The notes under the pieces are model-generated. The model worked only from the letters and a program-made list of their open reading frames with translations. It searched no databases and was not told the DNA's origin. The position numbers and the translations under genes are program-made. Shown here piece by piece: positions 34,456 to 47,264 of a stretch of DNA of 64,000 nucleotides. This stretch comes from Saccharum officinarum (Eukaryota > Streptophyta > Magnoliopsida > Poales > Poaceae), in the NCBI GenBank assembly GCA_020631735.1, contig CM036188.1, forward strand, positions 13,248,214 through 13,312,213. Direction: 5' to 3'. Every line of letters begins with the position of its first letter. The first letter of the stretch is position 1.

Positions 34456-36222
34456 TCAGGGGTATAGCTCGATGATTGATCGAACACATAAAACTGGTAT
34501 AATCTTGTAGTCGCTGAAACCAGCTTCAAAGATGATATTCCTCCATTCTTGCTCATCTCTCTCAGTGCCGTTGACAATCATGAAGAAGAGATCAGACATG
34601 ACCTGTGTCTCCCTATTCTTAAGATTTGGAGGCCCTGCACCAACCACGGTATCTATTATGATCACCTTGCCGCCTGATCTCGTGCTGGTATAGCTTTCTT
34701 GCAGTTCCTTAATATCGTGACGCACTCAGAGTCGCCCCAATCGTGCATAATCCACTGAAATAAGAAATCAAGAGGCAGTGTTATTCCTGGTTAGTGGTTC
34801 CTTAACATTGAATCAGAGATACTAGACTACTAGTACCTACTCTCTTCATTCGAAATTTATAAGTCATCCTAACTTTCTTGGAGAGTCAAAGCATCTCAAG
34901 TTTGACCAAATTTAAATAAAAAAGTAATAATATTTATAATACCAAATAAGTATCGTTAGATTCTTCATTAATTATATATTCATAGTATACTTATTTGATG
35001 TCATAAATATTTGTAATTCTGTCTATAAAAACTTGATATGATTTGACTCTAAAAAAAATTAGAATAACTTATAATTTGGAATGAAGGGAGTACCTCCCAT
35101 ACTTCCTATATATGTTCCGTATGAAGTATGAACTATCAGTTTCTAATACTGTTTGTAGAGATCATGTCACTTAAGAACATACTTTTTCCCATAAAATGTG
35201 CATTAGTCACATCTCATAAACTTTTCATATTTAATGATGAAAGTTCCACCTGAGGACCAGGTCCTGTGTAAACTGTTGGACTGAATTATGATTGAATATT
35301 CAACCTACCACATAAGCTATACAATAACAAAAGAACTAATCATGGCAGTCACCTCACCTGTTGCAACAATACGAAATGCATGTCCATATCAAACAAAATG
35401 TGAAACTAGCTAGAAGTAGAAGCTATACCTTGAGGAAGACCGTATTCGCTGGTGGAATGGCCTCAAACATGTCACCAGCAACGAAAGTGAGCCCGGCGCA
35501 AGCGGGAGCGGTGGCGACAACATGTGCAAGATCCAGCACGGTGCACTCTATGTCAGGGAACGCCACTGAGATGGCCTGTGCCGCCGCACCATGGCCTCCG
35601 CCAACGTCGACCAGGAAGCTTATCCCTGGAAGACACCACCGCACTCCTTGATGGCGATGTCCATGAGGAAGCGGGTGTCCGCGACCATTCCAGCGTTGAA
35701 GAGCTGGCTCATGGACGGGTCATGCCCGACGACGTCCCACACGTTCTTCCCGTGGGACAACTCGAAGAGGGGCAGGTCCGTTGCCGGCAGCTCATGCTCG
35801 AACCACGTGCCAAGATCAAGGAACGGGGAAACGAAGATGTTGTTAAGGATCAGGCTCAGTGTTGGAGTAAGGTTCCGTGACGAGCCAACAAGTAGTCGAG
35901 ATGCCGGAGTGAGGCCGTAGACGTGGTCACCATCGTCGTCGTCAGACGAGTTCTTGGCGATGCTGAAGATGCCGGCTACTGTGAGGACGCGCATGAGCCT
36001 GCACAGGTATGGTGTCTTGGACGGGTGCAGCGCGGCCTTGGTGGCTATCTGGGTGAGGGTGGCAGTGCCTCCATGGCAATGGATGGCGTCGGCGATGCCG
36101 AGCCCCAGCGCGGACTTGAACGCCATGGACTTGATGAAGGCAAATTTGCTGTGCCAGAGCTCGAGCTGAGCGTCGAGCAAGCCTTGCTGATCGGTGCTGT
36201 GTTGCTCGGTGATGGACCCCAT
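34456..36222 (-). pseudogene. ZRP4-like plant O-methyltransferase gene with two frameshifts
   Basis: Exons are 36222-35429 and 34754-34456, with GT/AG intron ends. Exon 1 carries a dimerisation domain (DAQLELWHSKFAFIKSMA), the substrate-side helices and the SAM-binding glycine-rich LVDVGGGHGAAAQ. Exon 2 carries WIMHDWGD, with the catalytic-type His, then GGKVIIIDTVVG and a C-terminal RSIIELYP. The family transfers methyl from S-adenosylmethionine to phenolic or flavonoid hydroxyls in the cytosol. Two breaks are seen. A base appears missing at about 35623-35628, between CGGVFQG and the FLVDVGGG block. A second appears missing at about 34677-34686, before GGKV. Both are next to short A runs and could be sequencing errors. 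A TATA-like box lies near 36312-36324. Confidence 0.8.
34840..35090. mobile_element. Stowaway-type MITE in the OMT intron
   Basis: Flanked by TA at 34838-34839 and 35091-35092. Inverted ends of the form CTCTCTTCATTCGAAATT and its counterpart ATTTGGAATGAAGGGAG. Length is 251 bp. Confidence 0.85.
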
Positions 36223-36422
36223 GGCGTAATGGTGTTGGTTGCTTTGTTATTAGCTTATTAGCTTATATAGAAGAGAACGTGTAGGCTACTAGCTAGGCTA
36301 GCTACATCTCTATATATAGGCTTATGTTTGACAGTAGCGTAGAACTGTACTTTTGCCTTGATTCTCTATTCATAGTGCAAAACATCTACCACCTGAATTG
36401 AGACAAGAAGTGGATTACTATG

Positions 36423-36567
36423 ATAAAGTATGTCCACTTTTCGCTTTTGCATACCCGGTGAGCAAGATATGGCAACTGGTGGCCCATCTGTGTCATCTCA
36501 ACACCTAATAAACTGTACCATGAAAATCAGCTGAAGATGTCACACTCAGCAGGTGTTTCTTAATTAC
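36423..36567. repeat. OMT-upstream segment, first member of a diverged direct repeat
   Basis: Shares blocks such as GGTGGCCCATCTGTGTCA, GTACCATG and AGATGTCAC with 37985-38135 in the same order and spacing. It lies about 200 bp upstream of the OMT start. Confidence 0.65.
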
Positions 36568-36684
36568 TTCAGCATGTGAAGTCATGTTCTTGGTTCTATG
36601 TGTTGGTATTCTCAATTTTGTTTTCGGATCCCGGCCATTATCGACATGCTTCATTCGAATTGATTTGTTTTTGTTAATAATACT

Positions 36685-37450
36685 ATGGTGAGGGCGTTCT
36701 TCCATCCGGACGCTCCTTGCCAGGCCTGCGGATTGGCCCAATAGGCCTGCTCCCCCTACCATCACGGCTTCTCTATCTAAAAAAGCTGGATGCATTCTCC
36801 ATTCTGCCTCGCTCATCGCGGCGTTCTCCACCACCGTACCGCGTCATTCGACTGCCAAGGCTGACTCCACCACGTCGCCCGCTCTGCTCCCGCCCGCCGC
36901 AGGTATCGCTTCCTACCCGCCCACCGTAGCATTCTCCAGCGCGGGCGCGTCACTCGCCGCGAGCACTGCACCCGCCCACCAGTTGGCTGCACTCCCCCCC
37001 CCCACTCAGTGGCATCAAGCTCATGTCGATGAGCCTCCATTCGTCTAAGCAGCAAATAGATGTTGTGCTAAAAGCGCATGTTACAAGTGTATGTTTCTAG
37101 TGTTTCATGTGTTTTAGACATATGTTGTAGTGTTTCATCTAGATGTTGTAAAAGTAGATCTAGATGTTGCATATGTTGCAATGGCTGTACACATATTTCA
37201 AATGTATGTTCCAAATGTTTCAACTTTTTTAGACATATGTTGCAAGTGTATCTTTCAAATGTTTCAGTTGTTTCAGACGTATGTTGCAAATGTTTTATCT
37301 AGATGTTGCAAAAGTATATCTGAATGTTGCATATGTTGTAATGACTATACAAATATGTTTCAAGCGTATACTGAAAATGTTGCAATGGTAGGACCGATGT
37401 TGCAGAGAAGATGAGACCTTAGGACGGGAGCGGAGCGCTGCAGAGGATAG
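36685..37450. mobile_element. Putative DNA transposon debris with ATGTTGCAA repeats
   Basis: A GC-rich part (36700-37040) with GGACGCTCC-type ends is followed by 37070-37400, where ATGTTGCAA, TGTTTCA and AGACATATGTTG recur many times. This pattern is common in grass transposons. Clear termini and target duplications were not found. Confidence 0.35.
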
Positions 37451-38890
37451 CGGCACGGTGGGGAATAAGATCCTAACCTTGTATGTTTAGTGGCAATGTC
37501 TTGATTTTTATGGCTGTTATTTAGTTTTTTTAATAGTGATAGTTTGGATCCACAATTAGATCTAGATCTAGAATTATTTTGTTAGTCAATCAATTGGTTT
37601 AGTTTATTTTTGAAAGAAATTAAGTTTGCATCCAGCAAATACTCAAAATTGATGAAGTCATCACAGACGCCTCGCTGTCGACAGAAACGTCCCACTGAAA
37701 GCACACGTCATTAAAATCTATTCGCTTCCACTAAGAGTCAAACCCAGAACTTGAGGTATTATTAAGGCTCATGTAACCTATTAGGCTACAGGCTCTTTCC
37801 TCCAATGTGTTGATTACAATTATAGATAAAAATCAATATATTGTTTCTGTAGTAAATTGTAAAAGTGAAAATAAAGGAGTGCTCATCCTGACCGATATTT
37901 TTTTATTTCGCATATACTATCTCTAGCAGCAGCAGCTGTGACACGAATCGATCAACGTACTGAGAACCACGTGCTTAGTTAACTATGACAAAATCCGTCC
38001 ATTCTTCGCTTTTCTGTGCCTGGTAAGTGGCAAGCTAGATATGGTAACCGGTGGCCCATCTGTGTCAGTGTCACCTCAGCTAACCATGCGTACCATGGAA
38101 ATGATCTTAAAGATGTCACGCTCGGTAGGTATTTCTTTCTTCGCTTAATCGGACCAATGGATCATCAGATGGATGTCACATATCGCACCAGTGAACGAAC
38201 CAAATCGATCGGTTTCGCATCCATTCCCGTGTAAATCGAGAAAGCAACATGAATGAATGTCCCCTGTTCCGATCAAGAGTCAAGAACAATCACCCATTTT
38301 GAACATGGGCATGCGCCTTCCCATTTTCTGGATTTTGATCTTAGATCTTTGACAGATACGGCTCAGACTTCAGAGACATCAGGAACGTGTAACTCGAGAA
38401 AGCAACTCCTGTCCCTGCTCCCTGGAGGCAGTGGAATGGTTGGATTGCATTGGACGCGACACGTCCAAGTCTTCTTACTTAATAAATAACTAGACTACTC
38501 TACTGTATATATGTATGAAGTGTCCATACACATATATCATATATGGCTTCCTTGAATAAGCGAATGAACGGCACTCCGTACTTCAGGTCAGTTTATAAAA
38601 ATTATGGAGTTTAAATCCATCACAGAAAGCATTTACATTTACGGAGTATATTTTATACAACTGTATCTTCTGGAGCAGACAATCTGTTAACGCAGGTAAG
38701 ATGCATGTAGAGCTTAGAAAACACAACACAAACAGCAGTACAGCACACACAACATAATTCATTAGCTAGACATTTCATAGTAGTAGCACCACTCGATGCA
38801 TGGTAAATCTTAGGTTAGGAACGTCTTCAGTGTAACAGTAGTTAAAATACAATCTAGCTCTCAGTCCTGAACATCAACAAAAGGTTTCAG
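37451..38890. other. Intergenic DNA, includes second member of the OMT-upstream repeat
   Basis: 37985-38135 is the diverged copy of 36423-36567. No gene was recognised in the remainder; open frames at 38016-38489 show no domain. Confidence 0.45.
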
Positions 38891-39239
38891 CTACGCTTCA
38901 GAAGCTGGAGCGTGATTGTCGCTGGTTAGTTCTGAATTCTGGTCCTACTTGCTACGTACATCATTGCTTCAAGCCGTGAACTTTACAGGACGGGCCTTAG
39001 CTAACCCTTTCACAAGTTTCAGAGAAACCACCAATGCACCTTCATTTTCTGAAGTTGCAAGGGGCTTCCTACAGGGGTCGGTCTCACTGCAAAAGCCATG
39101 GACAGCGCTTGACAGCTGTTGTCTCTTCGATGTTGGGATACCCTTCAAAACAGCATTTCTTGGACCAGGGTGTCACTTTGCACCCATGTGATGTACAAAC
39201 CTTTTGTTACCCTCCGGTACCTGTTTTCCAGTACCCATC
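38891..39239 (-). pseudogene. Unrecognised broken coding stretch (C-terminal part of a gene)
   Basis: One minus-strand frame from 39239 to the TAG at 38891 reads about 115 codons of protein-like, Lys/Arg- and Ser-rich sequence. It contains KGIPTSKRQQLSS, LVKGLAKARPVKF and a SDNHAPASEA end. It is interrupted by three in-frame stops (two TGA, one TAG), each one substitution from a sense codon. An AG acceptor-like site lies at its upstream end. I do not recognise the family. Chance is possible but the consistency of the frame argues for a dead exon. Confidence 0.3.
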
Positions 39240-39400
39240 CTGCGCTTGAACACTCCCACAGATAGTGTTTCCTTTGGAACGCTACAAAAGACAGGGTTTG
39301 ATAAGTAAACTGAAAATATTAGCCCATAGGACAAAGTAAAACTGTCAGAACTCTAAGCTACAAGAATTCAATAGCAAGAAAGTAAATAATTGTTTAAGTG

Positions 39401-39500
39401 NNNNNNNNNNNNNNNNNNNNNNNNNNNNNNNNNNNNNNNNNNNNNNNNNNNNNNNNNNNNNNNNNNNNNNNNNNNNNNNNNNNNNNNNNNNNNNNNNNNN
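39401..39500. other. Assembly gap of 100 N
   Basis: Exactly 100 undetermined bases, the usual placeholder for a gap of unknown size. Sequence to the right restarts inside the Gypsy element at a point equal to position 8980. Confidence 0.99.
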
Positions 39501-39646
39501 TTGCCTAACCGATCATGAACTCTTTTATTTTTTATGCGTCGATCCATGCCATTAGGTTGATAATTCAAATGTTTGTGGATGGACCGGCGTTGGACTGAGA
39601 TTGCCTGAATTCTGCATATTGATTATTGCACTCTAGGCAGTTATGT

Positions 39647-39952
39647 CTAGAACTCCACCATATGCACCCCTGGGAAAGGATGCTTGTCTATGTCCATTGT
39701 TGGTTTCTTAGCTAGCTCAAACTTGATTTTTCCTTGCTCGATGGCCTTCTGAATATAGAAATAGAAGATTCTGCACTCATTGGTACTATGGTTGGTAACA
39801 TTATGGAACTTGCAGTATTTCTTCCCTTTAAGATCTTTAGCCGAAGGAATCACATGGTTTGTAGATAATCTCAACTGCTTCTCTAGCAGCAAGTCAAAGA
39901 TCCCGTCGGCTTTCTTGACATCAAAGTCATAGGTGTTCTCTGACTTCTTCAC
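39647..39952 (-). pseudogene. Gag C-terminal part with zinc knuckle (second copy)
   Basis: Same as 9128-9433: KYCKFHN-type knuckle and PFPGV end. Upstream gag resumes beyond the TRIM at 41087. Confidence 0.72.
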
Positions 39953-41081
39953 TGTCGATACATAGTACCCCGGGTACCCCGTAAGGAATGGAGAAGATCT
40001 AGTTTGGCTAGGATTCCTCCCATGTAATTCTAGTAACATTACTATCATGTAATCAGTACTAGGACTTCTACATTGTAACCAGCTAGGACTCTTGCCTCCT
40101 GGAATATATAAAGGAGGGCAAAATTCCTAGATCGGTACCGAACAATAGGAACAGACCTCACGGTCTAAACCCTAAAGCATAGGGCGCAATATATTATTTC
40201 ACCCATACTGGACGTAGGGATGCTGACGTTATTCCGGTGAACCAAACCAATATAAATTGTTGTCTCTGCATTCACCGTCGAGTTCTGCATATGCCGATGC
40301 CCATGAACAATCGTCTCGGGTAACCCTGTGACGAGTTGCGGTCATCAAACACCGATAGTTGGCGCGCCAGGTAGGGGTTTTCGGCGACTTTGCGTTCGGG
40401 GCTGCAGGATACATATCCTCAGCGGATGCTTTCAAAATTCTTCTAACAAGGAATTGAAGACAAGACCCTCCAACTCTTTGTACCAAACAACAAGAGGCTC
40501 GGGGGTTACACTCAGTGAGTGCACTTTCCCAAAAAGTGCACATCACTCGAAGATCATAAGAAGCGCTACATGGTTTCTCTCAAGAAAGCACTCAAACGAC
40601 GCTTGCTTCTACTCAGCAAGACCCGAAGGAACAAGAAGAGGCTTCCAAAGTTTAACCATATAGTGCTCGGGGGCTTGTCGATATATAGTACCCCGGGTAC
40701 CCGTAAGGAAGGAAGAAGATCTAGTTTGACTAGGATTTCTCCCATGTAATTCTAGTAATATTACTATCATGTAATCACTACTAGGACTTCTGCATTGTAA
40801 CCAACTAGGACCCTTGCCTCCTGGCATATATAAAGGAGGGCAGAGCTCTCTAGATAGGCACCGAACAATAGGAACAGACCTCACGGTCTAAACCTTAAAG
40901 CGCAGGGCGCGATATATTATTTCACCCACACTGGATGTAGGGACACCGACGTTATTCCGGTGAACCGAACCAGTATAAATTGTTGTCTCTACGTTCACCA
41001 CTGAGTTCTGCATACGCCGATATCCATGAACAATAGTCTCGAGTAACCCTGTGACGAGTTACCAGTCATCAAACACTGATA
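39953..41081 (+). mobile_element. TRIM-type miniature LTR retrotransposon (second copy)
   Basis: LTRs at 39953-40357 and 40676-41081, with TTCAC target duplications on both sides. Primer-binding site and purine tract are as in the first copy. The first LTR has lost two bases relative to the first copy. Confidence 0.88.
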
Positions 41082-41086
41082 TTCAC

Positions 41087-42789
41087 CCATGGACAGGATA
41101 CAGGAGCCTTGCCCTAAGTCCATTCAGTGATAGTGACTTCTGGGTCATCACCTTCAGAGTCTGCATCATAGGGATCAGTCATAGTAGCAGTACCCTTTAA
41201 ATACTTCTCTTTGCGCAGGGTCCAATGCTGACTTTCGAAGATAGACACTGTCCGAACTAAATGGGCCAAACTTTCAAATTCTTGACCATCAAATTTTTCT
41301 CGGATTAATGGAGACCTCCCTTGAAGGGCCAATTCAGCCAATTGGCCATCAGACAGATTCAATGAGTAGCAATGACTCTTTACTTCTCTAAATCTTTGGA
41401 TGAACTCAGAGCCTGACTCATTGTTCCTCTTCTTATGCTTGTTAAGTCTGTAATCTTCTTCTCACCTGTCCCACTGTAGAAATATGTATGGAACTTGTTC
41501 TCCAGATCAGCCTACCCAGTGATTAAGTTTGGTTCTAGCGATGAAAACCAACTAAAGACCGATCAAGACAGGGACAATGGGAAGAATCTAACTTTATGTG
41601 CCTCCTCAATAGATGCTTCTCCGAGCTAAATGAGGTAGCGACTGATATGCTCTATGGTTATCATCTCATCTACCTCGGTGAATTTGAAGAAATCTGGGAC
41701 TCTATAGCGTGGTGGGAGTTGCACAATATCATATCAGGCCGGGTATGAGCGCTGGTAAGAGCCAACCTATCCTTTAGGCTTCAGACCAAACTGGCTTTGC
41801 ATCATAACAGTTATCCGGTTGGCAAACTCTTCAGCATCCATACTAGCAAGTTCTTGTCTCAGCTATCCTTGAGCCTAAACTTGAGATCCTTGTACTTGCA
41901 CTTGTTGATTCTGAGTCGGAGACTACTGGAGTTGCTGTGCATTATAACTATAAGGGTTCTGATACCCAGGATGTGGCATAAGCTCATATGTGCTGGCATC
42001 AGAAACCAAGTGGTATCCCTCTGGATAGTCGATCTAGGCATTGTGAGTTGCGTATCTCTACAATCGACTATTGAAGTAGTTGGGATCAACACTCCTGATG
42101 ATCCTTTGCACTGATGGAGTAATTCTTTGGGCCGACTGAGGCATTTGATAGGAAGTACTAAATCTTTCCTAAGCTCGCTGTTGCACAACCTGCTGAGAGC
42201 TGGGGAGGTTGGCTGCTGGACTATCTGTGTGATAGGGGCACTCAACGATTGCTGTGCTAGTGGCTGCCCCCTTGTCATCTGAGCTTGCCCCCTAGCGGTC
42301 GGTAGAGTTTGACCTTGCCCCCTGCTGCTTGCAGGGTCTGATTTTGAGTCTGTCCTCCTAGAAGCTGCTGCACTAGTGGCTGCTGGAACTGCCCACCATT
42401 CGGCTATTGACTAGTACCAGGTATGTTGCTTCCCACAGCCGAAGGATTCAAGCCATTAGAGTATACTGGCCCAACTTGATCAACTGGCGCTCTAAAGAAG
42501 ATCTCTTTCAAAACGTTACCAATCATATTGGCCAACACCTTGTTGTGGTTTGTAAAGGCTTCATAGATAGTCTTGTGGACCAAAGAGCAGTGGTCCTTAC
42601 TTCAACATCTTCGCTTTGACCATGCAGGAGAACACTTGGCAGGGGAGTCTTCTTGACAACTGAACTACGTTTCCTACTATAAGACAGCAGTCACTTCTCT
42701 CAGAACTCCTCTGCCGCTTGCTCAATGAGCGCCTTCTGATCATCAGGCAAGTCTTCAAGGTTGTCCTTGAGGATCATCTGATGATCCAT
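41087..42789 (-). pseudogene. Gag N-terminal and central part (second copy)
   Basis: Same broken reading as 10571-12273, with the same in-frame stops. Start codon at 42789-42787. Confidence 0.68.
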
Positions 42790-42792
42790 GTT

Positions 42793-45281
42793 TGAAAGTG
42801 CATCTAGCCCTTTAGTAGGTTTTAGTGAATTGAATGACAACATAATTAAAGGTCTAACAAGTTTGCTAAGTGTTAAATAGGAAGATTAACTCTATTGCAT
42901 ATACTCGTGGATTGTATCTTAACAAGTATATCCAAGGTTCAGCATGTAGGCAAACTTGATGGTATTCCACATAGTGTTGAAATGAAAGGCCGAATTGTGT
43001 ATTGTTGCATTAGAAGATTATGGAAACAATCTAGTTTAAGCAAAAGACAACAATGCAAATGGAATTAATGAAATGGCTCCTATGTTGTGGGATATCATAG
43101 CATCGTGTGAAAGCAAGCATATTTGGCATATGACAAATGAGACATGAGTTGATGGTTTTAGATTGGTTTCTATAATGGTTTGCTTTGCATGAACAAGAAG
43201 AGTTGGACAGTGGACTAGGTTTGATCAAGGTTGAAGAATGAATCAAGAGTGCATAAGTGAGGAAATATCAAGCAAAGGAGAAATGACAATAGAGACAATG
43301 TATAACGAATATGGGATGTTCTCTATATTGGTTTACTTGTATGAATAAAGATTTGGGAAACCACATTGCATTGATTTGATCAAGCTAGAAGTATGAAGAT
43401 AGATATTGAAGTAAGTGTCAGGAGTGCCAAGCCAAAATGAAGAGGATATAAGGAACCATGAATTGGCATGACAATATTGATATTGATCCATATATGTCTC
43501 TATGTGAGTCAAACTGAAGCTTGATTGATATCAACATTCATATCTAGAAGGTATTCAAGCAAGGATCACAATATTGAAGAAATGGTTATTCAATGGATAC
43601 TTAATGTGATGTGACTTGAGTATGGCTTGATAAGGTGGAGATAGCAAGGAAAGGGCTTCGAGGTACTAAGCGAAGGTGAAGGGCAAGCAGCGGCTTGGGG
43701 ACCGAGGTACCATAGCTAAGGTGAAGAAAAGAGTACTTGCATTGAGTCGAGGAACTAATCAAGCTATGAGAAGTTATATTGTGTTGAGGATCAAATCATT
43801 AGTGGAAGTGACTTGAAGCCATTGAGGCGAACTGATATATGAGTTAAAATGGTTCAAGTCACATGCTCAAAGTATGTTTGGTCAAAGAGATGAGACAGTT
43901 GCAATTGGTTGCAACCTCTTGTGAAGTGATATTGAGAAGAAATGGCATATGAAGACATTGAAGACTCAAGTGGTTAAATTAGTTATATTCTCTTTATCTT
44001 GAGTATAGCTATGTTGTACTATCAAGGGGGATGCAATACGAATCATAGACAAGTCTCAAGTGCTTAAACTAACCGAACCCAAGTGCTAACATGAGAGAAA
44101 CATGTAGCACTGCACCTGTACTTGTTGATCTTGGGCTTGATCTTTGCTGTGTTGGGTAGCCCTCGAAACAAGCTTTCCGGAATGTCCAAGATCACTGAAA
44201 ACGGAGTTTAGAGTAAAAAGTTATGACTTTTTCCGTGAGGTGACCTATGCTGTTTCTGGGAGGGCCGCAGTGCCGCACTTCAAGGGCTGCAGTGCCGCCC
44301 CTGAATAGTCACAACGGCTAGTTTTCGAATCCTAACGGCTAGTTTAAGTGGGATGAGTATATATACCCATCCCACGGCCCCTGGTCATGCTGCTGATGCT
44401 CCTGACCTTCCAAACTCTTTTGAAAGCCTTGTGTGAGCTCTCTCCAACCCTCTCTTTGTGAGAGTAAAGTGCTTAGTGCATGATTAAGTGTTGGGGCTGT
44501 GTGATTAAGAGCTAGAGAGCATATTAGAGCAATTCTAACCTTGAGCACTTGTCGGGCTTCGTCGATCTTTGAGCATTTGTTACTCTTGGATGTAAAGCAT
44601 CCTAGATGGCTAGGCATCGCCTGGCTAGCTCCCGTGCTTGTGGTGAGTAGCGGGAAGTTTGTAATCATCTCTTGCTGCTAGTGGAATCACCTCTCACTTT
44701 AAAAGTTTATTCTCTTGACTTGAGAATGAGGAAAAGGCAAGCCTTGGTGGCGAGCTCAATCCTTTTGTGGATACCTCAACAACATGGACATAGGCAAGCC
44801 TTGGTGGCGAGCTGAACCACGGGATAAATAACCGTGTCACTGTGTGCTTCATTTACATTCTTACAAGCTCATATTGTTGTTTAGGTGATTTTAGGGTTTG
44901 TGTTCGATCTACTTATTCACATGTGATATACCCTGTTTAGCTTTTGATCTGTCATTTACATACTTGCAGAAAGGCTAGAAATTTATCTGATCTAAGTTTT
45001 GCTAGTTAATATTTGAATTCAGTTTGAAATCCCTGCGCAGGCCAGCAGTGTCGCCCTCTGTTCTGACAGAGTTTTGAGCTGAAATTTTGTAGGATCATCA
45101 CTGGATATCTCTAGTACATATCCTTAAAGTTTGAGCTGAGTTGGACTCACGGCCATAGGAAGGCAGTGCCACCCTCAAAGGGAGGCAGTGCTGCCTTGAG
45201 TTTTAATTTCCTTTTGAGCTAATTTTTTGTAGGCCTATTCACCCTCCTCTAATCCTCCTAGGCGACATCAAGGTCCTTTCA
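42793..45281 (+). mobile_element. Solo LTR at the gag start (second copy)
   Basis: Same ends and ATGTT target duplication (42788-42792, 45282-45286). It has the same length as the first copy, 2489 bp. Confidence 0.85.
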
Positions 45282-45320
45282 ATGTTGACGATTGTGGTCG
45301 ACTTCTGATCAGACGATTGT

Positions 45321-45339
45321 GGTCCCACTGGGCGTGCCA
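45321..45339 (-). promoter_or_regulatory. Primer-binding site of the Gypsy element (second copy)
   Basis: Same 19-base site as 14805-14823, six bases from the LTR edge at 45346. Confidence 0.72.
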
Positions 45340-45345
45340 GGATCA

Positions 45346-47089
45346 TGTGGACGGTGAAAAGGTGACCAGGGTGGTCATTCTTCGCCGCCTACACGAAGCA
45401 AGCCGAGAGAAACCGCGTGGAGCAGATTCCAAGCTCTCTCCGGGCTTAAGGAGTGAGCGCCGGACCGAATGGTCGTGACCGAGGGCGTGTCAGTCAATTT
45501 GACCTTGCAATTGACAAGGAGAGAAAGTTGATCGGTAATTTAAGATGGAACATGCCAGTGTTGGTCCAGATGTTCCAAATATACGGCCAAGTAGCCACCA
45601 AGATATGGCTATCGACTAGAGAGTCGATATCCAGCATGTTCATGATGTAATGTAAACAAAATAAGCATATTGGCAATTGTTATTTACACAGTTGCATGGA
45701 TCTTGCTTAGACGATGATCATGAAAATATGTGAAAGATGTAAGGGTAGACGTGTAAGCACACAAGTGAGAGACGTACTAGCTTTTATCCAAGATAAAACA
45801 AGTAAAAGCATATAAACAACCAGTACATCCTCTACAAAGCAGGCTATCGGCTAAAACAGCCGATTCCAGTAATCGTGCGTACGACATCTGATGCAACCAG
45901 GCTGAATCTATTGTACCGCTGAATCTACAAACAACCAGGCTGAATCTATTGTACCGCCAATAGATCGAGTCGTCTGATGCAGCATTGACGGTAGAACCCT
46001 AGATTAGGGACCAACAATCGATAGATCTACTTATATCACAAAGGAATCGTAAAAGTATGTCATACGCGTTAAAGCTCAATCCATCGGCTAAATAGTCGAT
46101 GGGGACATAGCAGGTGGCTGTCACCATGCTCTTCTTAATAGATAGATCTATTAACCGCCAATGTCCAATCTGACACGCTATCAACAGGTTGAGTCGTCTG
46201 ATCCAGCATTGACAGCGGAATCATACCGGATATTAGTGATCAATGGATCTATCTCCTAATGGAACACGACTTCAAACACCCACCATGTACGATCAGGATT
46301 GAGATAGGTTGGTCATTAAAACAGGATCTAACGTCAATAATTGAATTCAACCGTAATAGTAACCAACAGGCGATAGATCAAAACAGGTAGGACCAACGAA
46401 TCTCAATCTAGATCAGGCAATTGGTGATATTGTATTAAACAGTAAACTACTTAACATAGTATCAATAACTTTGATTAATGCCTCGTCTGTTGCAGCCTTG
46501 TAAAAGTTGATACGAATCGATTACTAATCTATATCGTGATTTGTAAGAGATTAGTCGTCTATTGCAGCCTTACAAATAACAATATATATTGATAACTAAC
46601 TTATACCATGACTTGCAAGAGATCAGTCGTCTGTTGCCGCCTTGCAAGTAACAATATAAGTCATGACGGATACAAACAAGCTGGAGGTCAGGTCGTCAAG
46701 TGCAGTCCCACTTGCAGAATCACCGAGATCTTCCTGTGTGTATACTAACTCGTAGCTGGTCGAGCAATAATCTAAGTAGGTACGATATGTTTGATTGATG
46801 TGAGATGTCAAGATTACTCAGCCGAGGTTACGAATATCTATCGTATGCAGCCTGCTTGAAGAACTCACTGAGATCTCTACAAAGGTTCGGAGCAAAAAAG
46901 TAAAGGTACATTTGTTTGATTGAAGATGTCAATTACAATAGCCGATTAATATTTATACCAAGCCTGACTACGATTCTGATCGAACAAGATCAGTTACAAA
47001 CTTGAAAAGCGAACAAAACTTCTTATTTTAAGATAACTGGACTCCACCCTTCCATGGAGTCCGATGCGTCTTCTCGCCCATGCCTTGCC
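45346..47089 (-). repeat. 5' LTR of the Gypsy element (second copy)
   Basis: Identical in layout to 14830-16528 up to about 46673. The following 380 bp differ strongly by many small indels and a partial duplication, then identity returns near 47050. Confidence 0.68.
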
Positions 47090-47264
47090 GAACCCAACCC
47101 AGACCCACCCCACAGAGCCCATTGCAAAGAAATTTAATTTACCCAAACCATCCAACAAAATATCTACTCATATATATAAAGTTACTATAGGCGACCTGCT
47201 GGTGAGTGATACATTATAGATGGATGGCCACCGGCACCAAATCAATCATACTCATTAAACACAT

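Noticed and set aside
39368..39568. Open frame crossing the N gap
   Set aside because: It consists of undetermined bases joined to flanking fragments.
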